Shown: piece after piece, positions 1 to 6,391 of the stretch | How positions within the stretch are numbered: position 1 is the stretch's first letter | Layout of the letters: the number at the start of each line of letters is the position of its first letter | DNA from: an uncultured Streptococcus sp. | GTDB taxonomy: Bacteria; Bacillota; Bacilli; Lactobacillales; Streptococcaceae | DNA length: 8,719 nucleotides | Reading direction: 5' to 3' | NCBI GenBank assembly: GCA_902479835.1 | Contig: CABSQC010000035.1 | Span: 1 to 8,719 of the forward strand | The notes under the pieces: model-generated | What the model saw: the letters and a program-made list of their open reading frames with translations, nothing else | Told to the model about the DNA's origin: nothing | Database searches by the model: none | Translations under genes and position numbers: made by a program

Positions 1-22
1 CTTCATAGCTTCAGGCACTCGG

Positions 23-50
23 AATTATTGAGACTTAAGGCTCAATAATT
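23..50. repeat. 10-bp perfect inverted repeat
   Basis: AATTATTGAG at 23-32 pairs perfectly with CTCAATAATT at 41-50 across an 8-nt loop that itself contains the palindrome CTTAAG. There is no T-run on either side. It could be an RNA hairpin, a protein site or part of a repeat element. Confidence 0.6.
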
Positions 51-57
51 AGTCATG

Positions 58-74
58 GAACTTCATAGAAGTTC
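58..74. repeat. 7-bp perfect inverted repeat
   Basis: GAACTTC (58-64) and GAAGTTC (68-74) are separated by ATA. The arm overlaps the second copy of the CTTCATAG direct repeat (61-68). Its function is unknown. Confidence 0.5.
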
Positions 75-123
75 GCTGACGTCCGTACTCACCTAAGGAA
101 AGTTTCTGGGAAAACTTCGTCTT

Positions 124-155
124 CAATAAAAAAACAAGGAACAATTTCCTTGTTT
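124..155 (-). terminator. Intrinsic terminator of rpoE
   Basis: On the minus strand a 10-bp perfect stem (AAACAAGGAA / TTCCTTGTTT, plus-strand arms 146-155 and 132-141) with a 4-nt loop runs straight into a T-rich tail (TTTTATT). It begins 8 nt after the rpoE stop codon, so rpoE probably ends its own transcript here. Confidence 0.85.
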
Positions 156-163
156 CATATGAT

Positions 164-748
164 TTATTCTTCTTCCTCGTCTTCAGAATCCTCTTCTTCG
201 TCGTCTTCTTCGCTCAATTCAACTTCTTCACCCAAATCATCTGGTACGATTTCATTGATTTCAGCATCGTAAGCTTCGACTTCACTCTTTTCATCATCTG
301 GATTTTCTTCATCATATGAAAGAGCTGGATCTGCTTCGTAAACTTCTTCGTCTTCTGGATCGTCGTCGTTGTAGTCGATCGCATCTTCGTCTCCATCCAT
401 GAAGGCATTGACACGTTTTTTCTTGCGTTTCTTAGGAGTTTCATCTTCGTCTGTTTCTTCAAGAGCGATGATTTCCTCGTCAACTTCATCGATGGCATAC
501 CATGAACGAAGACCCCATTTGTTATCTCCAAGTGGGATAAAGCTTCCATCTACATTCAATTCTGTGTAGAACAATGGAAGAGCTTCACGGATCTCGCTGT
601 TTGATTTTTCAAGGTAATTTTGAATTTCATTTACAAGATCGCTAAAGTACATTTCATGGTCACGTCCGCGTAATTCCAAAATCGCACGCGCCACTTCAAT
701 CATAGAAAGTTCACTTTTTTCTTGTCCAGCAAATACTTCTAATTCCAA
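164..748 (-). CDS. rpoE: DNA-directed RNA polymerase delta subunit
   Basis: The 194-residue product is the Gram-positive delta subunit of RNA polymerase. Delta binds core polymerase and is known to promote recycling and displacement of nucleic acids and to tune promoter selectivity. Residues 1 to about 85 form the folded HARE-type winged-helix domain, ending in the conserved stretch around [10 protein letters not shown]. Residues 88-194 are a disordered, overwhelmingly Asp/Glu tail. A basic cluster, KKRKKKR (106-112), sits just after the folded domain and corresponds to the lysine tract known in Bacillus delta. The start is a TTG codon (746-748), supported by an AAGGAG ribosome site 8 nt upstream. 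The gene has its own promoter (876-904) and terminator (124-155), so it is probably monocistronic. The length is usual for streptococci. It should not be confused with proteobacterial sigma-E, which shares the symbol. Confidence 0.97.
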   Translation of the reverse strand: MELEVFAGQEKSELSMIEVARAILELRGRDHEMYFSDLVNEIQNYLEKSNSEIREALPLFYTELNVDGSFIPLGDNKWGLRSWYAIDEVDEEIIALEETDEDETPKKRKKKRVNAFMDGDEDAIDYNDDDPEDEEVYEADPALSYDEENPDDEKSEVEAYDAEINEIVPDDLGEEVELSEEDDEEEDSEDEEEE

Positions 749-756
749 GGGTAAAT

Positions 757-762
757 CTCCTT
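757..762 (-). promoter_or_regulatory. Ribosome binding site fixing the rpoE TTG start
   Basis: AAGGAG on the minus strand lies 8 nt before TTG at 746-748. No in-frame ATG has a comparable site, so the unusual TTG start is well supported. Confidence 0.8.
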
Positions 763-818
763 ATGTTTCATTTCCTAAATGGAGAAGGATCCGGTCTTAA
801 ACCTCATCCTATCCTCGA

Positions 819-854
819 TGATAGATTGAAAACTTCTCGTCACTAAATCTATCA
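819..854 (-). repeat. Hairpin in the rpoE 5' leader
   Basis: TGATAGATT (819-827) is perfectly complementary to AATCTATCA (846-854), with an 18-nt loop. It lies inside the predicted rpoE leader of about 120 nt, which also holds a GGATCC palindrome near 787-792. No T-run follows, so it is not a terminator. A role in mRNA stability or control is possible but unproven. Confidence 0.5.
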
Positions 855-875
855 CGCATTTTATCGTTACACTCT

Positions 876-904
876 ATTGTACGATAAATTTCCCCTTTCG
901 TCAA
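876..904 (-). promoter_or_regulatory. Sigma-70-type promoter of rpoE
   Basis: Reading the minus strand, TTGACG (899-904) and TACAAT (876-881) are separated by exactly 17 bp. Each box differs from consensus at one position. The predicted transcription start near 869 leaves a leader of about 120 nt before the TTG start. The promoter sits about 30 bp after the tig terminator. Confidence 0.85.
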
Positions 905-931
905 AGGAAAATTCCAGGATTCTCCATGAAA

Positions 932-965
932 TCAGAAAAAGAAGAGCCTCATGGCTCTTCTTTTT
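932..965 (-). terminator. Intrinsic terminator of tig
   Basis: A 13-bp perfect stem (936-948 with 953-965) with a 4-nt loop has a GAAGAGCC / GGCTCTTC core flanked by A- and T-runs. Read on the minus strand it lies about 8 nt after the tig stop. The A/T-runs make it symmetric, so it could also stop transcription on the plus strand. Confidence 0.9.
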
Positions 966-973
966 ATTCTCAA

Positions 974-2257
974 TTATTTTACTTTTGCTGTGCTTGTGAT
1001 TACGTTCACGGCTTTCTTCACTGTGATGTCATGTTTCAACATTTCTGGTGAAAGAAGGTTGCGAACTTGTTCAACTGGCATGTTGTAATCTGCTGCCAAT
1101 TGTTCGATTTCAGCGTTGATTTCTTCTTCAGTTGCTTCGAAGCCTTCTGCTTTGGCTACTGCTTCAACCACGAGGTTTGTCTTAGTGCGGCTTTCAGCTT
1201 CTGCTTCATATTGTTTGTGAAGATCATCTTGAGTTGTTCCAGTAATTTGGAAGTACATTTCAGGTGAGATTCCTTGACGTTGCATATTTCCAAGGAATTC
1301 GTTGATTGAACGGTGTACTTCTTCGTGGATCATTTCTTCTGGAAGTTCAACGATTTCAGCATTTTCAACGGCAAGATCGATCGCTGCTGCTTCTACTGCA
1401 TCGTTGTATGCTTCTTCTTTTGCTTCTGCCAATTCTTTGCGGTATTTTTCTTTCAATTCAGCAAGAGTTTCAACTTCTTCGTCGATGTCTTTTGCCAATT
1501 CATCGTCAAGAGCTGGTACTTCTTTTGCTTTTACTTCGTGGATTGTTGTCACGAATTTCGCTTCTTTACCTGCAAGGTCAGCTGCTTGGTAGTCTTCTGG
1601 GAATGTTACGATCACGTCAACTGTTTCACCAGCAGAGTGTCCAACCAATTGGTCTTCGAATCCTGGGATAAATTGACCTGAACCAAGTCCAAGCGAGAAG
1701 TTGTCACCTTTACCACCGTCGAATTCAACACCGTCGATAGATCCAACGAAGTCGATTACAACTGTGTCGCCTTCTGCTGCAGCACCTTCTTTAACAACCA
1801 ATTCAGCCAAGTTGTTACGTTCGCGTTCGATACGAGCATCCACATCAGCGTCTGTTACTTCTTTAGAAACTTCTACTGATACTTCAAGGTCTTTGTAAGC
1901 ACCCAATTTTACTTCAGGTTTTGTTACAACAGCTGCTGTCAATGTCCAGTCTTGACCTTTTTCCATAGATACAACATCGAAAGTTGGTTGTGCTACAACT
2001 TCGATTCCAGCTTCTTTAACAGCTGCTTCGTATGCTGCTGGAAGAAGATCGTTCAAAGCATCTTGGTAAAGAGCTTCTTCACCAAAACGTTGGTTGAAGA
2101 TTGGACGTGGAATATGACCTTTACGGAATCCAGGTACGTTCAAGGTTTTCTTAACAGACTCAAACACACGGTCCAAAGCAGGTTTGATTTGCTCTTGGCT
2201 GATGGTGAAAGTCAATACACCGTGGTTAGTTTCTTTGTTTTCAAATGATACAGACAT
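974..2257 (-). CDS. tig: Trigger factor, ribosome-associated chaperone and peptidyl-prolyl isomerase
   Basis: The 427-residue product is trigger factor, which docks at the ribosomal exit tunnel and shields nascent chains. The N-terminal ribosome-binding domain carries the signature GFRKGHIP at residues 43-50. An FKBP-type isomerase domain spans roughly 161-245 ([14 protein letters not shown] to the FPEDY region), and the remainder is the helical chaperone arm domain. The open frame extends 33 codons further upstream to 2356, but that extension is unlike the family. The ATG at 2255-2257 has AAGGAG 7 nt upstream and gives the standard [10 protein letters not shown] start and usual length. The gene is flanked by its own promoter (2295-2322) and terminator (932-965), so it is probably monocistronic. 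In Gram-positives it shares nascent-chain folding work with DnaK/DnaJ, which are also in this window. Confidence 0.97.
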   Translation of the reverse strand: MSVSFENKETNHGVLTFTISQEQIKPALDRVFESVKKTLNVPGFRKGHIPRPIFNQRFGEEALYQDALNDLLPAAYEAAVKEAGIEVVAQPTFDVVSMEKGQDWTLTAAVVTKPEVKLGAYKDLEVSVEVSKEVTDADVDARIERERNNLAELVVKEGAAAEGDTVVIDFVGSIDGVEFDGGKGDNFSLGLGSGQFIPGFEDQLVGHSAGETVDVIVTFPEDYQAADLAGKEAKFVTTIHEVKAKEVPALDDELAKDIDEEVETLAELKEKYRKELAEAKEEAYNDAVEAAAIDLAVENAEIVELPEEMIHEEVHRSINEFLGNMQRQGISPEMYFQITGTTQDDLHKQYEAEAESRTKTNLVVEAVAKAEGFEATEEEINAEIEQLAADYNMPVEQVRNLLSPEMLKHDITVKKAVNVITSTAKVK

Positions 2258-2264
2258 TCTGTCT

Positions 2265-2270
2265 CTCCTT
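2265..2270 (-). promoter_or_regulatory. Ribosome binding site fixing the tig start
   Basis: AAGGAG on the minus strand lies 7 nt before the ATG at 2255-2257. It selects this start over the in-frame upstream start at 2356, which would lie inside the preceding terminator. Confidence 0.85.
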
Positions 2271-2294
2271 AAAATAATATAGTCATTCCTTATA

Positions 2295-2322
2295 ATTTTA
2301 CCACAAAACTTTGAAATTGCAA
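2295..2322 (-). promoter_or_regulatory. Promoter of tig
   Basis: The minus strand reads TTGCAA (2317-2322), a 16-bp spacer, then TAAAAT (2295-2300). A TG one base before the -10 box gives an extended -10, which is frequent in streptococci. The predicted start near 2288 leaves a leader of about 30 nt. Confidence 0.75.
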
Positions 2323-2353
2323 GTTTTAAAACGTTTTCGCCTCTCTTTTCATC

Positions 2354-2381
2354 CAAAAAAACTAGCCCCTAAAAGCTAGTT
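2354..2381 (-). terminator. Intrinsic terminator of the truA-pdxK-ECF-DUF436 operon
   Basis: AACTAGC (2360-2366) pairs perfectly with GCTAGTT (2375-2381) across an 8-nt loop. On the minus strand it is followed directly by a run of T. It starts 4 nt after the stop codon of the UPF0340 gene and separates this operon from tig. Confidence 0.85.
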
Positions 2382-2385
2382 CTAT

Positions 2386-2949
2386 TTATGATTTTCGGAT
2401 AGGATCATCTAGGTAGAGAGCACGGGCACCACCGATCAATTTTGACCGACTAGCGAGGGCTGTGACATGGGCTTCCCCTAGTTCACGTATGATAGGGCGA
2501 ATCGGAACTTGTACGTGTTTGACGTGCATCCCCACCGAGGTATCTCCGATGTCTAAGCCCGCTTGGGCTGTGATAAATTCCACTTCGACAGGATCTTTAA
2601 AATACTTGAAAGCAGCGAGTTGTCCAGCTCCCCCTGCATGGAGACTTGGAAGGACATTGACAATTTCTAGATCCTTCTTGTCTGCCAATTCCCGCTCGAC
2701 CACCAGGGCGCGATTGAGGTGCTCACATCCTTGTACCGCTAGATAAATCCCTCTTGGATTCAACTCATCTAGCAAGACCTGGACAACAGCTTCAGCAATG
2801 TCGATGTTCGAGGCCTTTCCAATTTGCCCTCCTGCAACTTCACTTGAAGACATCCCGAGAACTAGAATCTGTCCCTGATAGAGACGGCTTTTTGCCAAAA
2901 CATCTACCAGGATTTCTTTTGTATCCTTCTTCAGTTGCTCCAAATCCAT
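2386..2949 (-). CDS. DUF436 / UPF0340 (TIGR01440, YwlG-like) protein of unknown function
   Basis: The 187-residue soluble protein belongs to the UPF0340 (TIGR01440) family, whose best-known member is Bacillus subtilis YwlG. No biochemical function is assigned that I know of. Visible conserved-looking motifs are the Gly/Ser-rich [11 protein letters not shown] at about 34-44, [10 protein letters not shown] at 73-82 (a Cys-Glu-His trio that looks like a candidate active or metal site), LHAGGAGQ at 103-110, and [16 protein letters not shown] at 131-146. There is no signal peptide or membrane segment. The ATG lies only 3 nt after the stop of the ECF S-component gene, with AAAGGAAA inside that gene's end as ribosome site, so the two are translationally linked. 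It is the last gene of the truA operon, ahead of the terminator at 2354-2381. The link to vitamin salvage is inference from context only. Confidence 0.9.
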   Translation of the reverse strand: MDLEQLKKDTKEILVDVLAKSRLYQGQILVLGMSSSEVAGGQIGKASNIDIAEAVVQVLLDELNPRGIYLAVQGCEHLNRALVVERELADKKDLEIVNVLPSLHAGGAGQLAAFKYFKDPVEVEFITAQAGLDIGDTSVGMHVKHVQVPIRPIIRELGEAHVTALASRSKLIGGARALYLDDPIRKS

Positions 2950-2952
2950 GAA

Positions 2953-3423
2953 TTAGTTTCCTTTCTTTTGGAAGGCATAATAGACCACATAGCCTAAAGT
3001 CATTCCGACAAAATTCTGAGCAAGGTTATTTGGAATGTCCGAGATAGCAGCTCCCCATCCATTGCCTAAAAGGAGGGCAGAAGCTAGTGCGTAACCGCCT
3101 ACCATGACGACTGTCGCAAGAAGCAAGCCTAGGTAACGGGCTTTTCCCTTGAAGCCAGCGAAATAGCCTTGGCCCCCGTGAAAGAGGAGGCTAAAGAACA
3201 TCCACTGAGGATAGCCTGAAATCAGATCGAGTAGGAAGGCTCCGACACCACCTACAATCGCACCTTCCTTGCGTCCAAAATAGAAGGCTGTAAAATACAC
3301 TCCAAGATCTAACAGGGTGACGATCCCTGTAGGAGTTGGAAGTTTTGTATAGTAGCCAAGTACAACTGTCAAGGCTGTCAAAATGGAAAGGCGGGCAATG
3401 AGTTGAGTTCGATTAGATGTCAT
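2953..3423 (-). CDS. ECF transporter S component, probable pyridoxine (B6) or HMP uptake (PdxU/HmpT-like)
   Basis: The 156-residue protein is very hydrophobic and fits the S (substrate-binding) component of an energy-coupling factor vitamin transporter. Such proteins work with a shared EcfA/A'/T module encoded elsewhere. About six membrane segments can be seen, near residues 8-25, 33-50, 53-70, 75-92, 95-115 and 130-152. An IARLSILTALTVVLGY start resembles the Ala-rich helix 1 that S components use to dock with EcfT. The gene overlaps the upstream kinase gene by 11 bp (ATG inside its last codons), with a GGAG 9 nt upstream. Coupling to a pyridoxine/HMP-type kinase suggests uptake followed by phosphorylation. 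Substrate is inferred from this neighbour and from resemblance to predicted PdxU/HmpT families. It cannot be read from the sequence alone. Confidence 0.85.
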   Translation of the reverse strand: MTSNRTQLIARLSILTALTVVLGYYTKLPTPTGIVTLLDLGVYFTAFYFGRKEGAIVGGVGAFLLDLISGYPQWMFFSLLFHGGQGYFAGFKGKARYLGLLLATVVMVGGYALASALLLGNGWGAAISDIPNNLAQNFVGMTLGYVVYYAFQKKGN

Positions 3424-4174
3424 ATTGTACTACTCCATACTGGTCTGAATGTTGAATCGCTTGGAAGACAAAGTCTTTAGAGGCTTTAACAGCTTCAAGC
3501 GGTGATTTCCCTTTCACCAACTGGCTGGAAATGCTAGATGCGAAGGTACAACCAGCTCCTGTATTGTTCTTTTCTAAGACCGGCTCTTCAATGACGGTGA
3601 AGTCTGTACCATCATAAAAGACATCGATGGCCTTTTCTTTATTGAGACGATTACCCCCTTTGACCACGACATTCGCCGCACCCAATCCATGGAGCTTGCG
3701 CGCCACCTCCTTCATATCATCGAGCGATTGAATCTTGCTTTGGGTCAAGATCTCAGCTTCTGGTAAGTTTGGTGTGATGATGGTCACATAAGGGAAGAAC
3801 TTGATCAATTCGTCTCGAAGAGCTGAAACTTCTACATCATGGCTTTCCTTGCAGACCAAGACAGGATCGAGCACTACTGGGATATCTGCATGAGCTTTGA
3901 CATAATCCAAAGCTAGGTCTGCCACTTCAACATTTGGCAAGAGGCCGAGTTTAATAGCAGAGAAAGGAACATCCTTGAGAGAGTTGAGCTGCTGAGCAAA
4001 GGTCGTTGGATTCACCGGAATCACTTCAAAACCATGCTCGGTCATGGCTGTCAAACAAGTCACCGCCACAAAGCCATGCTGTTTGTTAGTCGTATAAGTT
4101 GCAAGGTCTGCATGAAGACCTCCCCCACTAAAAATATCATTTCCTGAAATTGCGAGAATCAATTCATTACTCAT
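3413..4174 (-). CDS. pdxK: Pyridoxine kinase / hydroxymethylpyrimidine (phosphate) kinase, ThiD/PdxK family
   Basis: The 253-residue ribokinase-fold enzyme would phosphorylate pyridoxine, pyridoxal or pyridoxamine, and/or the thiamin pyrimidine HMP(-P), using ATP. Substrate-site motif [18 protein letters not shown] is at 11-28. Family landmarks VLDPVLV (101-107), TPNLPEAE (134-141) and VKGGN (171-175) follow. The anion-hole motif NNTGAGCTF (203-211) carries Cys209 at the position of the catalytic Cys in the ThiD/PdxK subgroup. The GNDIFSGGG form, rather than the ThiD-like GxDSSGGAG, is why I favour pyridoxine kinase over thiD, but databases often label such proteins ThiD. The gene overlaps the end of truA by 8 bp (ATGAGTAA) with AAGGAG 7 nt upstream, and overlaps the ECF S component by 11 bp. 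All this indicates one operon with coupled translation. No thiamin biosynthesis genes are in the window. Confidence 0.88.
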   Translation of the reverse strand: MSNELILAISGNDIFSGGGLHADLATYTTNKQHGFVAVTCLTAMTEHGFEVIPVNPTTFAQQLNSLKDVPFSAIKLGLLPNVEVADLALDYVKAHADIPVVLDPVLVCKESHDVEVSALRDELIKFFPYVTIITPNLPEAEILTQSKIQSLDDMKEVARKLHGLGAANVVVKGGNRLNKEKAIDVFYDGTDFTVIEEPVLEKNNTGAGCTFASSISSQLVKGKSPLEAVKASKDFVFQAIQHSDQYGVVQYDI

Positions 4175-4913
4175 AACGTATCTCCTTTAAATATAAGCCA
4201 TTTGGCGCTGCTGTAGGACCTGCTAGATTGCGGTCCTTCTTTTCTAAAATCAGATCGATCTGCTCGATCGACATCCGATCATTTCCAATCTTCAACAAAG
4301 TTCCCACCATATTGCGGATTTGCTTGTAGAGAAAACCATTGCCCGAAAAGATAAAGAGAAGACGATGATTGGCCGTGTCCTCAACCAAGCGAGCCTCTGT
4401 AATCGTACGAACCTTGTCTTCCACACTGGTTCCTGAAGCGGTGAAACCGGTGAAATCATGGGTTCCCTCCAACTTTTGGATGGCTACTTGCATCTTTTCC
4501 ACATCCAAAGGATAAGGATAGTGGGTGGCATAGTGGCGCATCATGGGGTTTTTGGGACGACCATAATCCACGATGAATTCATAGGTCTTGCTGTGCTTCT
4601 TATAGCGTGAGTGAAAGTCATCTGCTACTTGCTCTACTAGGATGAAATCAATATCCTCTGGGGTTTGGGTATCGAGGGCAAAGCGAAGCTTCTCCTCGTC
4701 CCTCGCTTGAGGGAGATCAAAATGAATCACCTGTCCAAGAGCATGGACACCTGCATCGGTTCGACCCGATCCATGAACGGTAACAGGGGTTCCTTGATTG
4801 AGGCGCGTCAAGGTCTTCTCGATTTCCTCTTGCACACTACGGGCATGCGGTTGGCGTTGAAACCCTGCAAACAAGGTCCCGTCATATGAAATGGTTGCTT
4901 TGTATCGTGTCAT
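4167..4913 (-). CDS. truA: tRNA pseudouridine(38-40) synthase TruA
   Basis: The 248-residue enzyme converts uridines 38-40 in the tRNA anticodon arm to pseudouridine. The N-terminal [19 protein letters not shown] start is typical. The catalytic Asp is D53 in the invariant GRTDAGVHA motif (50-58). The C-terminal half holds the FTGFTASG and [17 protein letters not shown] blocks and ends in the usual [16 protein letters not shown]. Length is normal. The ATG at 4911-4913 matches the conserved N-terminus, yet there is no Shine-Dalgarno and a good -10 box ends only 6 nt upstream, so the mRNA may be leaderless. It is the first gene of a four-gene unit with pdxK, an ECF S component and DUF436. The preceding dnaJ has its own terminator (5016-5054), which isolates this operon from the chaperone genes. 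Confidence 0.96.
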   Translation of the reverse strand: MTRYKATISYDGTLFAGFQRQPHARSVQEEIEKTLTRLNQGTPVTVHGSGRTDAGVHALGQVIHFDLPQARDEEKLRFALDTQTPEDIDFILVEQVADDFHSRYKKHSKTYEFIVDYGRPKNPMMRHYATHYPYPLDVEKMQVAIQKLEGTHDFTGFTASGTSVEDKVRTITEARLVEDTANHRLLFIFSGNGFLYKQIRNMVGTLLKIGNDRMSIEQIDLILEKKDRNLAGPTAAPNGLYLKEIRYE

Positions 4914-4919
4914 GGTTTT

Positions 4920-4948
4920 ATTTTAGCAAGATATAGAAGGGGTTACAA
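4920..4948 (-). promoter_or_regulatory. Promoter of truA operon, predicted to give a leaderless mRNA
   Basis: The minus strand reads TTGTAA (4943-4948), a 17-bp spacer, then TAAAAT (4920-4925). A TG one base before the -10 box gives an extended -10. Only six bases, AAAACC, separate the -10 box from the truA ATG, so transcription should begin at or within a base or two of the A of the start codon. Confidence 0.65.
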
Positions 4949-4961
4949 TAGTAAAAAAGTC

Positions 4962-4981
4962 AAACTGTCCGGGTACAGTTT
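4962..4981. repeat. 20-bp palindrome upstream of the truA promoter
   Basis: AAACTGT (4962-4968) and ACAGTTT (4975-4981) are perfect 7-bp inverted arms around CCGGGT. The centre lies about 58 bp upstream of the predicted truA transcription start and about 23 bp upstream of the -35 box. It could be an operator. On the minus strand it is followed by GACTTTTTT, so a weak second dnaJ terminator is an alternative. Confidence 0.55.
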
Positions 4982-5015
4982 TGCAAGAAAAAAAGAAGGT
5001 TCTTGGAATCGATCC

Positions 5016-5054
5016 AAAATAAAACGAGCTCCTTAGTCAAAAGGAAACTCGTTT
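5016..5054 (-). terminator. Intrinsic terminator of dnaJ
   Basis: AAACGAG (5022-5028) pairs with CTCGTTT (5048-5054), and the inner bases TCCTT/AAGGA extend the stem past a small bulge. On the minus strand it begins 4 nt after the dnaJ stop and runs into TTTTATTTT. Confidence 0.8.
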
Positions 5055-5058
5055 ATTC

Positions 5059-6192
5059 TTATAAGTCATCTAAAGCATCTTTGACCTTATCAAAGAAGCC
5101 TTTTTTCTTTGGGTTGACCTTCAAATCACTTGCTTCCGCAAAGGCTTGAAGGGCTTCTTTTTGCTTGTCATTTAAACCAGTTGGGGTGACAACATTGACA
5201 GACACATATTGATCTCCCATGGCACCACCACGTAAGCTTGGAGCACCTTTTCCGCGAAGACGGAATTTTTTACCGGTTTGGGTTCCTTCAGGAATCACCA
5301 AATCAACATCGCCATGAACCGTAGGCACATGAACAGTATCCCCAAGAGCTGCTTGGACAATATTCAAATCTAGCTTGTAGTAGATGGTTGAGCCATCTCG
5401 TTCGAAGCGATCACTTGGCTCCACATTGACAACCACATACAAGTCTCCATATGGTCCACCGTTAAAGCCAGCTTCTCCTTGACCCGCTAAGCGGATTTGT
5501 TGACCTGTTTCAACTCCTGCAGGAATCTTGACGTTCACGCTATGGGCTTGTTTTTCATGACCTGTTCCACGACAAGTCGTACATGGATCTTTGATTTCTT
5601 GACCACGGCCATGACAGACATCACAGGTCACTTGACGGCGCATCATTCCAAGAGGAGTTTGCGTATCTACATTGATAACCCCGGAACCATGACAGCGTCC
5701 ACAGGTCACCGGACTAGTCCCTGGCTTAGCCCCAGAACCATGACAGGTATGACAGCTAGCTTCCCGATGGTACTTGACTTCTTTTTCCGCACCAAAAATC
5801 GCTTCTTCAAACTTGAGATTGACGCGGTATTGGAGGTCATCCCCTTGACGAGGTGCATTTGGATTACGACTTGCACCACCACCAAAGAAGCTAGAGAAGA
5901 TGTCTTCAAAGCCACCAAATCCAGCACCATCAAAGCCACCAAAACCACCTGCTCCGCCACCGAAGCCACCATTAGCCCCCGCAGCACCATATTGGTCATA
6001 AGCAGCCCTTTTTTGCTCGTCACTCAAAGTCTCATAAGCTTCTTGAACTTCCTTGTACTTTTCCTCAGCACCAGGTTCTTTGTTGATATCTGGGTGATAT
6101 TTTTTAGATAATTTCCGATAGGCTTTCTTGATCTCGTCTTGAGATGCATTCTTTGAAACGCCCAAACGGTCATAAAATTCAGTATTGTTCAT
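5059..6192 (-). CDS. dnaJ: Chaperone DnaJ (type I Hsp40)
   Basis: The 377-residue co-chaperone stimulates DnaK ATPase and delivers unfolded substrates. The J-domain occupies residues 1 to about 70 with the essential HPD at 33-35. A Gly/Phe-rich linker follows (about 71-110, several GGFGG units). The zinc domain carries all four CxxCxGxG motifs, starting at C147, C164, C190 and C204 (the last reads CTTCRGTG). The C-terminal substrate-binding domains end at 377. Nothing is truncated and the length is usual. The ATG at 6190-6192 gives the typical [12 protein letters not shown] start, but the 15 bases before it hold no recognisable Shine-Dalgarno. I see no convincing promoter in the 199-bp upstream gap, so read-through from the dnaK side or from the PfpI-like gene is likely. 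A terminator follows at 5016-5054. No CtsR-type tandem heptad or CIRCE element is visible nearby. Confidence 0.97.
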   Translation of the reverse strand: MNNTEFYDRLGVSKNASQDEIKKAYRKLSKKYHPDINKEPGAEEKYKEVQEAYETLSDEQKRAAYDQYGAAGANGGFGGGAGGFGGFDGAGFGGFEDIFSSFFGGGASRNPNAPRQGDDLQYRVNLKFEEAIFGAEKEVKYHREASCHTCHGSGAKPGTSPVTCGRCHGSGVINVDTQTPLGMMRRQVTCDVCHGRGQEIKDPCTTCRGTGHEKQAHSVNVKIPAGVETGQQIRLAGQGEAGFNGGPYGDLYVVVNVEPSDRFERDGSTIYYKLDLNIVQAALGDTVHVPTVHGDVDLVIPEGTQTGKKFRLRGKGAPSLRGGAMGDQYVSVNVVTPTGLNDKQKEALQAFAEASDLKVNPKKKGFFDKVKDALDDL

Positions 6193-6230
6193 TTAAGATA
6201 CCAAGACCGTAAAATTCGACTGAAAAATAG

Positions 6231-6267
6231 GAAATCTGACGCAGGAGCGATGCTCCTAGATAGATTT
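6231..6267 (-). repeat. Compound hairpin in the dnaJ leader
   Basis: AGGAGC (6243-6248) and GCTCCT (6252-6257) form a perfect inner stem with a 3-nt loop. AAATCT (6232-6237) and AGATTT (6262-6267) form an outer stem across an internal loop. The minus-strand arm contains AGGAG, the only Shine-Dalgarno-like string in the leader, but it is more than 50 nt from the dnaJ ATG. Confidence 0.5.
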
Positions 6268-6293
6268 ATCTTTTTTCCGAGAATTTAGGTCGG

Positions 6294-6349
6294 GTTCAAT
6301 TCCTTTCTTTCATATTGAGTAAGAAACTTCAGAGCTCAAGTTCAATTCC
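6294..6349. repeat. Direct repeat GTTCAATTCC, two copies
   Basis: Identical 10-mers at 6294-6303 and 6340-6349 are 46 bp apart in the dnaJ leader. The motif resembles a tRNA T-loop, but neither copy has the pairing stem needed, so a tRNA remnant is not supported. Confidence 0.4.
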
Positions 6350-6391
6350 CCGAACACTCTTTGTTCCTTTCTATAATTTTCATGCACATTT

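Larger units (their letters stand above)
1..123. other. Palindrome-rich non-coding block downstream of rpoE
   Basis: I find no credible gene here. The block carries two perfect inverted repeats (23-50 and 58-74), a weaker 6-bp one (100-105 with 112-117), and an 8-bp direct repeat, CTTCATAG, at 1-8 and 61-68. None is followed by a T-run on the minus strand, so they do not look like terminators, and the real rpoE terminator lies just to the right. A dispersed streptococcal intergenic repeat is possible but cannot be shown from one copy. The left end is cut by the window edge. Confidence 0.5.
6193..6391 (-). other. 199-bp gap between the PfpI-like gene and dnaJ
   Basis: I see no gene, no clear terminator and no good -35/-10 pair here. 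The gap contains a compound hairpin near dnaJ (6231-6267), a 10-bp direct repeat GTTCAATTCC at 6294-6303 and 6340-6349, and a small inverted repeat GAACA/TGTTC at 6352-6366. It probably forms the dnaJ leader RNA. Confidence 0.5.

Noticed and set aside
214..549. Lys/Met-rich 111-residue open frame on the minus strand inside rpoE
   Set aside because: It is a frame shadow of the repetitive acidic GAA/GAT codons of the rpoE tail, with no ribosome site of its own.
1302..1898. Several open frames on the plus strand opposite tig
   Set aside because: They mirror the codon pattern of trigger factor, have low-complexity Ser/Phe/Leu-rich translations unlike any family, and lack ribosome sites. Similar frames opposite dnaK, dnaJ, truA and the UPF0340 gene were rejected for the same reason.
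2258..2356. Possible 33-residue N-terminal extension of trigger factor
   Set aside because: It overlaps the preceding terminator and the tig promoter, has no ribosome site and no counterpart in the family. The ATG at 2257 has AAGGAG at ideal spacing.
5070..5125. TTTGACC / TTGACC strings near the 3' end of dnaJ resembling CtsR heptads
   Set aside because: They lie inside the coding sequence, are not the tandem heptad repeat with correct spacing, and have no promoter nearby.
6290..6349. T-loop-like motifs GTTCAATTCC suggesting a tRNA remnant or attachment site
   Set aside because: Flanking bases do not form the 5-bp T-stem (only 2-3 pairs), and no acceptor, D or anticodon arms can be found nearby.
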